A DNA stretch of 64,000 bases from Diphasiastrum complanatum (GCA_029204225.1 CM055103.1:39042095-39106094); one strand, 5' to 3'. Shown: positions 1-12,059, counted from the stretch's first letter. Notes: generated by a model not told the origin, from the sequence alone. Made by a program: numbers and translations.

Positions 1-1218
1 CTGATTGCTGACGTGTTCGTCACAATCTCTGCACTAAAAGCGGCTTACGTTGAGCTCCAAGCTGCACATGCTCCTTACGATCCGGAAAAACTTCAGTTAG
101 CAGATAAGGCTGTAATTCTGCAGTTTAAAAAGCTTTCTGATTGGAAGCGTTTGTTCCGAGAAAAGCAGAAACTTGCATTCTCGGGTGTAAGTTTGAGTAG
201 AACCCCTAAATCAAGTCTTGAAGATGGAGATGAAGATATGGTTAAAAAAGTCCAGGAGCTACAAAGCACCCTTTTTCAGAAAGAGAAAATGCTTGAGACG
301 TGCACAATGCACATTAAAAGCTATCAGAGAGAGTTAGAAGAAAAAAGTGCAGAAATAGAGAATCTGCAAAACTCTCTTGGTAAAGTTTCAGCCAAGAGAG
401 ACAAGCTTGAAAGACACTTCAGAAGGTTATGTAGATCTGCAAAGTCTTCCAACGGATTAGTCTTAGAATTATCTGCAATACCACGACTTTTTGAACTTAT
501 TGTTGAAGAAGCAAAAGAGGCAGCATCCAGCTTCGCTGGACTTTTGATCACTTCAATGCAGTCTGCTCAATGGGATTTAGATGCTGCAGCCTGCTCAATC
601 GAACCTGGAATCATCTATGCAAGTCCGGACCATAAGAGGTTTGCTTTTGAATCGTATGTGTGTCACAGAATGTTCAGTGGATTTGAGAATGAGAACTTCT
701 ACATCAACGGCAGCCTTTCGTCGATAATGGACCCTGAAAAGCACAGGCATGAGTGCCTTTTGCAGTTTGAGGACATGAGGTCGATGGATCCTTTGGAGCT
801 AGTGAGCATAACTCCCGATTGCCTGTTTGGAAGGTTTTGTCACAGGAAATATTTGCATCTTGTCCACGAGAAGATGGAAGAATGCTTTTTTGGCCATTCT
901 CAGCACAGAGCACAAGTTTTGAAGGGGGAACATCCCCGCAGTAGGTTTTACCAAAGTTTCTTAAAATTTGCAAAGGCTGTGTGGCTTGTACACAGACTTG
1001 CCTTCTCCTTCAGCCCAGCTGTAAATATTTTTCAGGTAAGAAGAAACTCTGAATTTCATCCTGACTACATGGAAAGTGTTGTACAGAAGATCAAAATGCG
1101 GGACGACAATCCAAATTCTCACCCAAAAGTAGGCCTAACTGTTACCCCAGGATTTTGTGTGGGGAAAGCCGTTTTGAAATGTCAAGTATATCTTGATGAT
1201 ATGGTTGCAACAGAGTGA
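1..1218 (+). CDS. DUF641 protein, GIL1/IRKI-like (5' partial)
   Basis: The frame is open from base 1 and ends at TGA 1216-1218, so the window holds the last ~405 codons and the true start lies upstream; the GTG at 13 is not a credible start. It opens with a conserved helix (ISALKAAYVELQAAHAPYDP), continues through a charged, heptad-like coiled coil at about residues 75-135, and ends in the globular DUF641 C-terminus with the hallmark GLTVTPGFCVGKAVLKCQVY near the stop. In Arabidopsis this family includes GIL1 (gravitropism in light) and IRKI (interactor of the IRK receptor kinase), plant-specific cytoplasmic or plasma-membrane-associated signalling proteins with no known catalysis. The visible part has no stop or frameshift and no intron is needed. 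Which paralogue it is cannot be decided from this part. Confidence 0.9.
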   Translation: MIADVFVTISALKAAYVELQAAHAPYDPEKLQLADKAVILQFKKLSDWKRLFREKQKLAFSGVSLSRTPKSSLEDGDEDMVKKVQELQSTLFQKEKMLETCTMHIKSYQRELEEKSAEIENLQNSLGKVSAKRDKLERHFRRLCRSAKSSNGLVLELSAIPRLFELIVEEAKEAASSFAGLLITSMQSAQWDLDAAACSIEPGIIYASPDHKRFAFESYVCHRMFSGFENENFYINGSLSSIMDPEKHRHECLLQFEDMRSMDPLELVSITPDCLFGRFCHRKYLHLVHEKMEECFFGHSQHRAQVLKGEHPRSRFYQSFLKFAKAVWLVHRLAFSFSPAVNIFQVRRNSEFHPDYMESVVQKIKMRDDNPNSHPKVGLTVTPGFCVGKAVLKCQVYLDDMVATE

Positions 1219-1889
1219 TTTGTAGTAGATTCTAGGAGGTCTCTGCTGCTGGAATCTCAACATAGTTTAAAATTATGCTCTTTCTACGACACAGTTTTGT
1301 TCAGTACACAATTCCTAGTACCGAGTTTTTTCAAGTGATGATGTATATAATCCAGTGTTTTATGTAACTTTTGATTAGACAGTGGTGGTAGCCTTATTCC
1401 AAGCTCTTGTGGCTGGATTTTTATATGGAAGCTGTTTATAATGTCACTCTATAGAAGCTTAATTACAGGAGATCTGTCGTCTAAATTTATACCTCTGGGT
1501 TACCGGCTATTTAAATTGCAAATCTAATTATTTTTGGAGATGTTTACATTTTGATGTCGTCTGTGGATGAAGATTAAACCTTGTAGGATTCATGAGTAAA
1601 TATTTATTTGATTCACTGTTTTATTTTAATGAAGTTTATTGGGAAAATGCCAATTTTTGGTTCACTGATCACGATGCGCACTTCTCTTTTCCGTCAAGAT
1701 ATTGTATGTGTTTTGTTGGCATATTACAGCATGTTGAATTTAAACAGTTTTGAAAACCACTCCAGTAATGTGTCTACTGAGAATTTCATAGCTGATTGGA
1801 TCTTCTTCAGCCATCGTTCTTGTCTCGTCAAATTTGACATCTCCTCACTTCATTGGTTTCAGGCATGTATACTCTGTAGTATGCAAAGT
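1219..1889. other. 3' UTR and intergenic spacer
   Basis: T-rich sequence after the DUF641 stop, probably its 3' untranslated region for the first few hundred bases. No clear polyadenylation signal could be assigned. No other coding signal seen; the plus-strand frame at 1608-2039 runs antisense into a copia integrase and is not a gene. Confidence 0.4.
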
Positions 1890-2300
1890 GTATGTCATAG
1901 CCAATCAAGAATCCTTGCTCCACCTTCTCGTCCAACTTCTTTCTCTTCTTGTCTGGTATGTGTGCGTATGCTACACATCCGAAGATCCGAATATGAGCTA
2001 GATTGGGCTTGCTTCTCCACCATACCTCGTGTGGGGTAGTGCAAGCAACACTTGATTTGCATGTTCTGCAGGTAGGCGGCTGTAGCTATTGCTCTAGCCA
2101 TCATAGATCTTGCAGCTTCCATGAGAGTTCTGTTCTTCCTCTTTGCTACACCATTATGTTGTGGTGTGTAGGCTGTTGTCTTTCCGTGGAGAATGCCTCG
2201 ACTTTTATAGAAATCGGTAAATCGGTTCGAGATGTATTCTCCTCCCCTGTTAGTCCTGATCTGCTTGACTTTCTTTTCGGTCTACTTCTCAGCCCAGTTT
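1890..2300 (-). mobile_element. Ty1/copia integrase fragment
   Basis: Read on the minus strand from about 2290 to 1890 the frame gives a copia integrase core: VKQIRTNRGGEYISNRF, then TPQHNGVAKRKNRTLMEAAR, then YLQNM. These match the second catalytic Asp region and the catalytic-Glu block (NGVAERxNRTLxExAR) of copia integrases, but the Glu position reads Lys here (GVAKRKN). Only the core is present; gag, RT and LTRs are absent. It abuts a plus-strand copia fragment at about 2335, so two unrelated insertions or an inversion meet here. Dead remnant. Confidence 0.8.
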
Positions 2301-2334
2301 GTATATTCCTTAAAACTTATCAAGAGTTTCAAAT

Positions 2335-3508
2335 TTGTTGTGGATGCCAAAAGACTTTTGGGGTGAGGCCATCAATTGTTCAAACTATCTTTGCAATCGA
2401 CTCCCTCATGTAGCACTTGGAGGAAAGTCACCATATGAAGCACTTTATTTGAAGAAACCTAAGGTTGATCACCTTAGAGTATTTGGATGCATTTGCTTTG
2501 TCCATATTCTTTTGGAAACGAGAAAGAAGGATGATCCTTGTGCAAGCAAAGGAGTAATGGTTGGATATTCATCCAACAAGAAAGCCCATCGAATCTACAT
2601 ACTCTCTACTTCTAAAGTAATTGAAAGTAGAGATGTAGCTTTTCATGAAGAAGAAAAGTACAATCTCTGAGGGGCCGAGATCAAGCAGCCTCAAAATCTA
2701 TCACCTTTTGTTATTGAAGACAATCAACATATGGAGGAGTCGCGATTTGAAGATGGAAGTCCTCGGATTTTCACTCCTAGAAGATCCATGAGGGAGAGAT
2801 CCGAGCCTAAGAGGCTCACTTATGATGACAAAGGAAAACAAGTGGATTTTGATTCCACTTATGCTTATTTTGTTTCTCATGAGGAGCCCAAAGATGTCCA
2901 AGAAGTCCTCAATACCAAGGAGTGTTATGAGGCCATGAAGATTGAATATGATGCCTTGATCACCAACCACACATGGGAGCTAGTGGATCCACCGCCTAAC
3001 ATGCATATCATTGGATGCACGTGGGTGTTCAAGATCAAGTACAATCATGATGGTTTCATCAACAAGTACAAGGCAAGATTATGTGCTAAAGGCTTTGCAC
3101 AAATATATGGCCTTGACTATGAAGAAACCTTTGCTCCTGTAGCAAAGATGGTGACAATAAGAATCATAATCTCTCTTGCCTTATTTTTTAAGTGGAAACT
3201 GTTTCAACTTGATGTCTCCAACACTTTTTGAATGGCTATCTTGAGGAGGAGATATACGTGGAACAGCCTCAACGATTTATCAAGGATAAATCTAAGGTGT
3301 GTTTGCTATTTAGAAGTCTTTATGGCTTGAAGCAAGCACCTAGATCATGGTATTCAAGACTCAACAACTTTCTACTTTCATTAGGATTTGTGCTTAGTGA
3401 CTATGATCCTTCTATGTACTTAAAGTTTGGTGGTAGTAATATTGTCATTCTTCTAATCTATGTAGATGACATTATTCTTAGTGGAAGTTGTTTGATGCGG
3501 GAATTTTA
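2335..3508 (+). mobile_element. Ty1/copia integrase C-terminus and RT fragment
   Basis: In frame, 2335-2670 encodes the integrase C-terminal part (LCNRLPHVALGGKSPYEALY, then FGCICFV, then GYSSNKKAHRIY). A single TGA at 2668-2670 separates it from 2731-3231, which begins the reverse transcriptase (NHTWELVDPP, IGCTWVFKIKYNHDG, YKARLCAKGFAQ, DYEETFAPVAKMVTIR). Near 3231 the frame shifts; 3228-3508 continues with LYGLKQAPRSWY and the catalytic LLIYVDDIILSG. It breaks off just after YVDD, so the rest of RT and RNase H are missing. One in-frame stop, one frameshift and truncation at both ends make it a decayed copy. Confidence 0.9.
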
Positions 3509-5671
3509 AGTTTTCAAATCGAATAGATTGTAAGATTGATTGCATTTGCTCTAGTTCTAATTTGATATCGAATGTTATCTTTTGTAATGACTCATTATTT
3601 TTTCTTAGTTCTTTATTTTCCTCTAAAGTTTTTTGGACAAAACAATCTCTATTATGACAATAAGAGGATATGCGTATCAACTCACATTCTAAAACGTGAA
3701 TGTTTTTCATAGAAAACTGATTTCCATAGTTCTGCACTCTCTCACAATATCCTAGTAATCCAGTATGCCCTTTGCATATCCATGTAACTAGATGAGTTAT
3801 TGAAGAGAATGTGAGATGAGTGAAAGTGGTTGGATCTTCAGGATACAATGTTCCATCTGTCCACAAATCCAAGTTCTTATTTCCTTCTTCCCTATAACAA
3901 GAACGATCCTTAGCAGATATTGGAAGTCCTTTGTCTCCTTTCTCTGTAAAGGTACCAAATCAGTAGGGATATCCAAATGTAGAAGATACAATGTCGTCAT
4001 TAGAAAAAACAAGAAAGTAATCAAATGCATTAAAGTACTAAGAACAGATTTTAGAAAACAAATCAAAGTACTTATTTTCTATTATATTATATACTCTGTA
4101 CCATCAATCCATTGATTTTGCTATTCTACTTGATTCAAATTTGGAGATGGCGCTCATATTTTCATTCCAATGTGAAGATGGTGCCCATATTTTTGGCGAT
4201 GGCGCTGAAGATTGATCGCTCAAGCATACCGTCAGACAGTCAGAAGATGCTCTCTATGTATGTCCAGTATCAATTGGACAGTATGCACACTACCTAAAGG
4301 AGAGCCTTTAGATGCTATAGATGTGATACTTGCAAAAGGAGAACATATTGACAAGAAGAAAAAGAGAGTTTGGTCGAGGTAGTACTATTTTTAGAAACAT
4401 GACCCGATGATTCATGACATGATGAAATATCTATAAGACCATTTATAGAAACATGAGAGACATTTGGGTGTCTCATCTTGGCACTATGGTTCACAAACGA
4501 GGGGTCATTTGAAGGAAAACTACTACATGATGTAAATGATAATTGATCCATGAGCTTCAATCACACATAACTAAAAACGTAAACTAGATATCATAAAATG
4601 AATTGGATGTATTTTATAAATCTATGGATGGTGACACAGTTAACCATTATCAATGTCAAAACTAAATTTCAGTTAATAAAATCATAAATGTAAAGTTTGG
4701 TAAACATTAAAGAGTCGTACATTAAAAATTATTGCCATTAAATCTAAAATCTTATTACTTGCACATCTAGTGACTAATAATCATTGAGATGGTTGTTGTA
4801 CTTTGCAATTGTTTATTAGGCCATCATGTCCAAAATAGCTATTGAGAATTAAATGCATTTATATCTACATTATATCCATATTATTGATTTAAATAAATAA
4901 TCATTACATTGATTAATACATGAAAATTATTTATAAAATAAAAAAATAAAGGTAATCATTAACTTTTGGCAATATAAGAGTTTTCATTTCTCATTTTCAT
5001 TTCTCACTTCCTGAGAGATTCGTAGATCTTGCGCTCAACTGCGGTCAAGCCTTCTAGTGATATTTTTCATTCTATTTTCACTATCTGTTCGACCAATCGA
5101 CATTGCTCCTCTCCGACATTCACACAGAGATTTTGATGCTTTATTTATTCCGTAAAGATTTTTATAGAAATGGATTTTCTTTTTTTGTTAAAATTTGCTT
5201 AAGAAACTTTTTAGAATTTCAAAGTTATCTATTATTCATGAATATAACTTTTTCATCTGTTTTCACTGAAAATACGATCCGCCGTATTGAATTCATTGTG
5301 AAAAAAATAATTTTTTGAAAAACGATGCAAACTATATTAATTCACAGAGAATCTGATACGACGTATTGAATTCTTTGTGGAATGATACTTCCTTTAGTTT
5401 ATAGTACATAGTTGTCTAGTATGTCAAGAAGATAATACGATACACGGTATCAGATTCTTAGTTAAAGGATACTTTTTTACTCTGTATAATGCATACTTGT
5501 TTAGACCTTTTTAGTCTATGGAATATAAATAAGTTGAAATACAGTACTTATGTGATCAAACATGATAAACCCGATTTGAATTTGAGATGACAATGCCTTA
5601 CAGAAATTGACATTTTTATAAACGAGTCCAAGGAACTTGAAGGCCTGCGAAAATTTGACTCTTTATTTCAG
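3509..5671. other. AT-rich spacer with weak minus-strand ORFs
   Basis: No recognisable gene. A minus-strand frame at 3872-3453 (139 codons) carries a short coiled-coil-like run (EENKELRKNNESLQK), and another minus frame lies at 4066-3797; neither matches a family I know and no clean exon structure joins them. At 5267-5460 the motif ATACGAYVCCGTAT-GAATTC recurs three times in diverged form. The rest is simple AT-rich DNA. Confidence 0.3.
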
Positions 5672-7493
5672 GTTCCTTTTAGGATGGGTGATATTTGAGA
5701 TCTGCAAGACCAAATATTCACGATGTGAAAAAATAAACTGTTGAAAAATCAGAAAAGTGGACGGATTAAAGATGACATCGCTGGTGGAGCCAAGTCCAAA
5801 AACAAAATGAAAGACCTGATTATTGAGGAGTTGCCTGAAGAGATGAAAGGGCACCTGTGGAGATCTTTGCAAGGTGTGAGGGATGAAAAAGTCCTTAAAT
5901 CTGTTCTAACAAGGGTTCTGAAAAAGGAGCTCTCCTTAGAGGAGATGGCAAAGAAGTTTGGAAGGTACATGATTTGATAAATTTTCTAGATTTTATGTTT
6001 CTAAGTACCCATAGAACGACAACAATATTAATTTGTATCATTTTTTGTCTTTTGATATTGTGATTCTAATTTATTCACTCAACGTTTTTGCATAGACACA
6101 AAATTGGTGAAAAGACTAGCATGTTCATCTTGGGATGAAGTTGTGGAGAATTATCATGTTTCGAGCTCACATTCAGCATTGTCCGAGTATTTTCTTTGCT
6201 TATTTGCTTTATTATTTGCAGCCGAAGCATGTCAAATGTATGGATGTACTCAAGTGCCCGCCAACTTTTTAATGAATATCGAAAGTGCAAAGCAAGAAAA
6301 GCTAAGAAGACAAATGTGCGAGACTTTGCCAATCGTGTCTGATGAATTCAAATGTGTTGTGAATACTGATCCGACTTCCTCGCCTGTCTATTATAAAGTT
6401 TTTATTGGTGATGTACAAAATATGTGTGATATTCTTCCAGAGCAGGATTATCAGTTTGTTATTGCTGATATACCCTATGGTTTTTGATTGCCCACTTCAA
6501 TAAATAATGAAAAAGTGTTTACCTACAAGCAAGTGTCCAAAATGATTCTTGATTTTAAGCTCTTGACAACCTCTCTGTTTTGGAGGTTCTAAATATTTCA
6601 TAGTGCAGCCCAAGCAGCTTTTGTTCTTGCATCCTTGAAGGAGCACACTCATGGGGAAGAGAGCCTTATTTGGTATGTCATTTTATATGATGTGTTCTTA
6701 GATATCTAATTTATCATCATTTTTTTAGATATATTTCTTATATTTTTTTGTAACATTCAAATTTTAGGCACAAAACAAATATCAGTTATGCACCAAGATC
6801 CAGATTGCTGAGCACTTTTGAGATGATCAATATTGGATACTTTGATAGCATCGAGAAGAAGAACATCAAAGCTCACTACAATGAAGATTGTAGTAATGTC
6901 CTTAGCTTTCCAACTGTCACTCGGAAACTAAGGCATGTTGAAGAAAGTCATTCTCTTGTGAATCCCTACCAAAAGCCCTAGTAGTTAATGAACAGAATGA
7001 TTAACTTGTTTTCAAGTAAAAATGACTATGTGTTAGATCTGTTTGCAGGAACAGGTAAATATTTATTATAAAGATTACATGCTCGTACATATATAATCAT
7101 TTTTAGAAAATCCCTTTTTAAATATTATTGTGCTCAATTTCAGGTACAACAACATTGTGTGCAGTGAAGCTTAGGAGACACTACATTGTCCTTGAGCTTG
7201 ATGAAATACAAGCTCGTTATACTGAGATGTGTGTAGCTACCACAAATGAGGTCCCTGATGAGGATCAGGAGGTGGGGGCAATTATTGTTGCTGACAACAA
7301 TAAGCTCCAAATGGCTTCTATGGAGCCAATGCCTCCAATCCACTCAAAAGAAGCTGAGTTTGGTGGGCTAGCAGACGAGGCAATGATCGGTGGGGAAGGA
7401 GATTTTGACAATGATAAACCTGAAGAGGAAAGGGATGAGGAGAAAGAGGAAGAAGACGACTTTGAAAAAAATGATCAATTGTTAGATATCTAG
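5672..7493 (+). pseudogene. Bacterial-type DNA amino-methyltransferase-like gene, copy 1 (decayed)
   Basis: Proposed exons: 5672-5964, 6096-6672, 6768-7054 and 7144-7493, each bounded by AG and GT. Exon 1 ends in SVLTRVLKKELSLEEMAKKF. Exon 2 carries motif IV as FVIADIPYGF. Exon 3 has motif X-like NPYQKP and the first half of motif I (VLDLFAGT); exon 4 completes it (GTTTLCAVKLRRHYIVLELD) and ends in a very acidic tail. Catalytic motif before the SAM motif (IV then X then I) is the order of beta-class N6-adenine/N4-cytosine DNA methyltransferases (N6_N4_Mtase fold). Breaks: stops in exon 1, a one-base frameshift near 6103, TGA right after IPYGF at 6485, TAA near 6592 and TAG TAG at 6979-6984. 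It is homologous exon by exon to 19312-21776. Whether the target base is A or C cannot be told. Confidence 0.7.
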
Positions 7494-9411
7494 AATCATA
7501 TCATGGATGATATGATTCGACAAAACGTTGATAAGTTGTTTTAAATCGAATGAATTAATATAACACCATGGTTTTTGAATTTCAAATGTCCAAAATTGTT
7601 TGCTTTTGTTAATTAAGTAGAGCATAAGAATAGTGAGATGTTTGTTTGATTGGTAGAATTTGATTGTTACATGTTTCTATAAATGTATTGTTGATGGATG
7701 CAAGCTTACAAAGCTATGTTTATTTTGTGATATATAAATTTGCAAAAACGTAATTTTTAGTTCTCTTTAGCCTTATTACAACAATAACTTGCATATAACA
7801 AAGAATTATGACATATTTTTACTGTCATTGAAATGTCCACTTAATATATCTCAATCTTAATATAAATTAAAATGATTATCAAATTAAAAAATGCTGCAAA
7901 AATCCAAAGTATGTCTTATAAGATGGTTTTAATAAATAAGAATTAAATTTTGGTTTACAATTTATAAAGCTACTTAAAATTTTATAAATCATGAACTTCA
8001 TAAAATAATAATTAATAAATAATTTGTAATCCATAGAATTACACAACTTAAGAAATAAGTGTATTGATATATATTTTTAGTTTTTAAAAAACTTAAAAGA
8101 ATAGGTGGTCTTTTAAAATGACATGCACAAAAAAAAGGGTTTTTTCAAAAGTGGTTGCATTTTTAGGAGTTTTCACAAATACCTTAAGAGAACCTCGCAA
8201 ACTTTCTCATTCAACTCACAATAGTGTTCATAGGGCTAAGCATCTAGACACGTGGCATGTGCCACAATATCACTTACAAGTGGAATTTACTTAGCTAATA
8301 AGTGAAAATTCAATAGATCCTCTCAAGGATCTGGCTACTATATGAAGGTCCAGCTTCTGGGAAGCTTTGAAGTAACATGTCTAATTGGAAACTATTATGT
8401 GATTGGTAATGCACCCATTGGTTTGTACTTTGTTTGGTGCTCCCCGATTCCAAAAACATTGAGAGTTTCACACATTGAAGGAGTTCTAAACTTTGAGACG
8501 ACCCTTTTGTAAAAAAAAAAATTTATCGTTTAACTTCTTCCAACATTTAGCCCAATCAAAATTCATTTAGTCGAAATCTATGTAACGTAGCTCACAGGAA
8601 TTAAGAAATAGAAACAAATTTCAAAAATTTGAAATTGTCGTTGGGGAGCATGGAAGCATTTCAATGCTTAGCTTTGCCTACCATGGATGTGATTATACCT
8701 GACATCAATATCTCTTTAAAAGTACTAAACTATACTATATAGTATAATGCAAAACTCATACCTACATTGGTCTAAGTCACAAATCAACAATAAGCATAAT
8801 AATCATATGTTGTTACTGTGATCCTATCATCTGGTTACATGTGATAAGAGTAATGGAACTTCGAATGGAAAATTGAGGTGACAAAGTTGAGAATTTGGTG
8901 CTCAAATTGTGGCAATCACAATGGTAGGACCATCCAAGATTGAATTTTTGATTCTTCACACAAAAAAAAGAAATCATGTTCTCAAAAGTTAGATTTTAAC
9001 CCCAAAAAAAGAGAAAGATAATCGATCGATGAAATTGACACATACAAACTTTTCACCAATAAAGGTCTCATCTTCAAAGCAACTATACAGAAAGAACTTC
9101 ACTAATCAATAAAACAATAATTACAACCTAATTACTAGTTAGGGCTCCGTAGGTAATAGCCCATCCATTTAGGAACCTAGAGAGAGAAAAAACCATAAAA
9201 GAATCAATTAAAGACTGCTTTTCTAGCTCTCTCCCTCAAGCATTAACGTTTCTAAAGAACTAATAACAATTCATGGAACAAGCCTCTATTATAACATAGC
9301 AAAAAAGCATGAAAATATATCACATCAAAGTATTACAAGTATAATAAAGAAATAGATCATATTATTACAAATTTGTCCGACTCCTTCCTTCAAGTTTCAT
9401 GTTATCACTTT
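7494..9411. other. AT-rich spacer, no gene seen
   Basis: Very AT-rich DNA with poly-A/T runs. The part from about 9100 to 9400 may be the 3' LTR of the minus-strand copia element ending at 9412: on the minus strand a purine-rich stretch (AACTTGAAGGAAGGAGT, about 9378-9395) sits just past RNase H like a polypurine tract, but no LTR ends were confirmed. Confidence 0.35.
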
Positions 9412-9776
9412 TATACCAAGTTTTCTCCTGAAAATTTTGAATTATCTTTGCCCAAAGATGTTGTAAACACATTAGCCAATTGTACTCCAATGTTATAGTG
9501 AATCACATTCACATCACTAGATTGTAATTCTTCTCGTATAAAATGATATTTTACTTTTATATGTTTTGTTCTTGCACAAAACATTGAGTTATTTGCTAAC
9601 TGTATTCCACTTTGGCTATCACTAAAATTGGCAATACTCTTGTGTTTGATTCATTCCAATCTCACCTACTAGAGCTGCCATAGCCAAATCGCCTCTTGAG
9701 CTGCTGAACTTAATGTTTTATACTCGGCTTCAATGGTTGAAAGGGATACAATATCTTGGTTTTTACTAGACCATGA
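9412..9776 (-). mobile_element. Ty1/copia RNase H fragment
   Basis: On the minus strand the frame reads GCFSWSSKNQDIVSLSTIEA followed by EYKTLSSAAQEAIWLWQL, the typical copia RNase H block with its EAEY motif, then two TAG stops, a frameshift, and FSDSQSGIQLANNSMFCART, KHIKVKYHFIREEL and DVFT-like ANVFTTSLGK near the C-terminus. Those are the standard conserved blocks at the end of a copia polyprotein. Nothing upstream (RT, integrase) was recognised beyond 9830, so this is a 3' fragment. Confidence 0.88.
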
Positions 9777-12059
9777 AAAACAACCATTGCCAAAATTGTG
9801 CAAAAAAGTTATCCATGAGTACTAGGATGGTACCAGGTAATATGCATTCATGCCTTATACTTGAGTGCCTATATTCTAGAGACTCTATATCAAAATCAAT
9901 ACACCATTTGCCAAGTTTGCTTCAAAGATCCATTTGCTAATGAGCATTGGTTTGCATTTTGCATCTTGCATTTGATCCACAAACATGAAGCATATTAATT
10001 ATTAAACTATGTCAGATTATAATTGTAATCTACCTACGTAATACAATTGTCAAAATGCAATCATTAATGGATGTTGGTGAATAAAAAAATAGTTCTTATG
10101 TTTGAACATATTAGCAAGAAGTTGTCATTCACTAGACTATATTTTTAAAATGTTAATAAAATAAATATACATTCCTTTTTACCACATTTTCCTTTTTCCA
10201 TGGATCTTGAGGTTGTATCAAAACTTTGCTGTTTGCTAGGAAACACCTAAGTTACCAAAAAAAGAAATAACAATCCAAACATGTGCATAGTAGCAATATA
10301 TATTGTTGACATAATCATGCACATATCTTCATGCTATATTGAGGCACGTACATGCTTTACCCCATCGTACAAAAATCTACTAGTATCCTTGTAAAAGTAT
10401 CTGGTGAACGTAAAAGCACGTGCGCCTTGACAAATTTTTCCATTATTGGTTCTTCACAAACTCACCAACTTCTAAGCTACAAAGAATTCATGCAATCATT
10501 CAACAATTTGACCTACTAAAGATTTTATTTAGATCATGTATTCACATGCCTTGTCCCTTATTTGAATTGCCTCTCATAAAAAAGTATAGGATTCCTTCCA
10601 AAGGGCTCATGTCGTGGAAGGTCCACAAGGGTGTGTCCTCGCCTAGCCATGTTATAGTCCTTGCATATGTGTGAGGATACAATAGGCTTGTCCATAGCTG
10701 ATGTGCCTTGTGTCCTTCTCTTGAAATGGCTTTGGGCCTACTATTCAAAGTAGTTGTGGAAATGGCCTCCATGTATGGTGTGCCTATGCAGGATCACTTT
10801 GGGAATCATGATCTATGATTGTTGTTGTTGTTGTTGATCTTGTTCTTGGAGAAACATGACCTATGATTGTTGTTGTTGTTGTTATTGCTGTTGATCTTGT
10901 TTTTGTTGTGGTTGTGGCGGTGCTCAAATAAAAGATTCATACCCAAGTAGTCTTTCCATGGCTTCATTTCCAGAAGTTTACTCAAATGTTGTATCAATAA
11001 ATGACCCATTCTCACTCTTTTCCATAGGGTAATGTAATACAGACTAGTTTTTTTCTCTTCTCTGTTGATTGGGTAATTTTACCTAACTATGGAGATACGA
11101 CACTGTTAAGCTGATCCAGCTTTTTTTCAGATATGAATTGAGTCAGTGAGTGGACCTACCTGAGTGCCAGGCAGCTGCTAGCCAGATCAGAGACTTACCC
11201 AATGCAGCTTTATATAAAATATTGTAAACATGCAACAAAGACTTAGAAAGCTGAACCAGTTTGAAGCAAAGATAATAATAAAAGAAATTGAAGGTTCTGC
11301 CAGATTCTTACAGAATTTGCTGCTCAAATGTATCTTCTGTTGTTCATGAGCATGTGATAGCGTTGGGATCGGAGTACTGCTGCACAGATCGAGGCAGAGG
11401 CAGCTCTGATCTTATTCACCTTTTGTCTATCTAGTGGGCTGCTGCGAGGATTCTCAGTCGCCACGCATGCAAAGAAAATACTTTGGTTGGGGCATGCCCA
11501 GCCAGATATGATATGCATTCCAACTTCCAACGTAAAAAGGAGCATTTTAGAGTCTAGTTCTTGCAGAATCCCATGGCTGAGCTGACATATATCCGATCAC
11601 CTCCTTGCACGGGATGCGATTTGTAGTTACCCAAATAGCTCATGTCTCAGGCACTATTGCTCAGATGAGGCACTTTTGGGAGCCGGAGCTGCCTTGTCTT
11701 CTTGCTTTTTCAAACAAAAAACATCTTTTTTGTCCACAGGGAACCGAAAGCTGGTGTTGCTGTTTCGTTTGTCTTGGACAGCTTTTGATCAGACACAAAT
11801 CTTGGTTGCTGAGATCCGTGTACTTGTTATGCGGATTCAGTATTCCTTGAAAATAGGATTGCGGAGGTAGACAACTACTTGTATCGAATATTGGATAAAA
11901 TTAGACTATGCGAGGTTGCAAGTATAGTGGCATAGAATGGAATGAAACCACGATGGCGTGGGGTCCATAGGCAAACTCTGTGTAAAGTCACTGTAGATTC
12001 TTGTGTTTGTAAAAAGGAAAGCAGCACTAGTCTGCTAGTGACGCATGCTACTCTCGTGT
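9777..12059. other. Spacer, no gene supported
   Basis: AT-rich to mixed sequence. Open frames at 10420-10674 (plus) and 11324-11545 (minus) have no recognisable motif. A duplicated TTG-rich segment lies at 10808-10907 (listed separately). No promoter, RNA gene or transposon motif was recognised. Confidence 0.3.
10808..10907 (+). repeat. Tandem duplication containing (TTG)n
   Basis: About 50 bases are repeated twice head to tail: ATGAYCTATGATTGTTGTTG, a TTG run, then GATCTTGTTYTTG. Copy starts are near 10808 and 10857. Looks like local replication slippage around a trinucleotide repeat. Confidence 0.75.

Noticed and set aside
324-551. Minus-strand ORFs over the DUF641 gene (also 704-973)
   Set aside because: Antisense shadows of a conserved coding frame.
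3797-4115. Overlapping ORFs on both strands as small membrane proteins
   Set aside because: AT-rich composition gives hydrophobic-looking frames; no start context, homology or splicing support.
6480-7000. Stops in the methyltransferase-like copies corrected by U-to-C RNA editing, as in fern and hornwort organelles
   Set aside because: The locus is nuclear by context (introns, LTR elements), and frameshifts plus a lost donor site cannot be repaired by editing.
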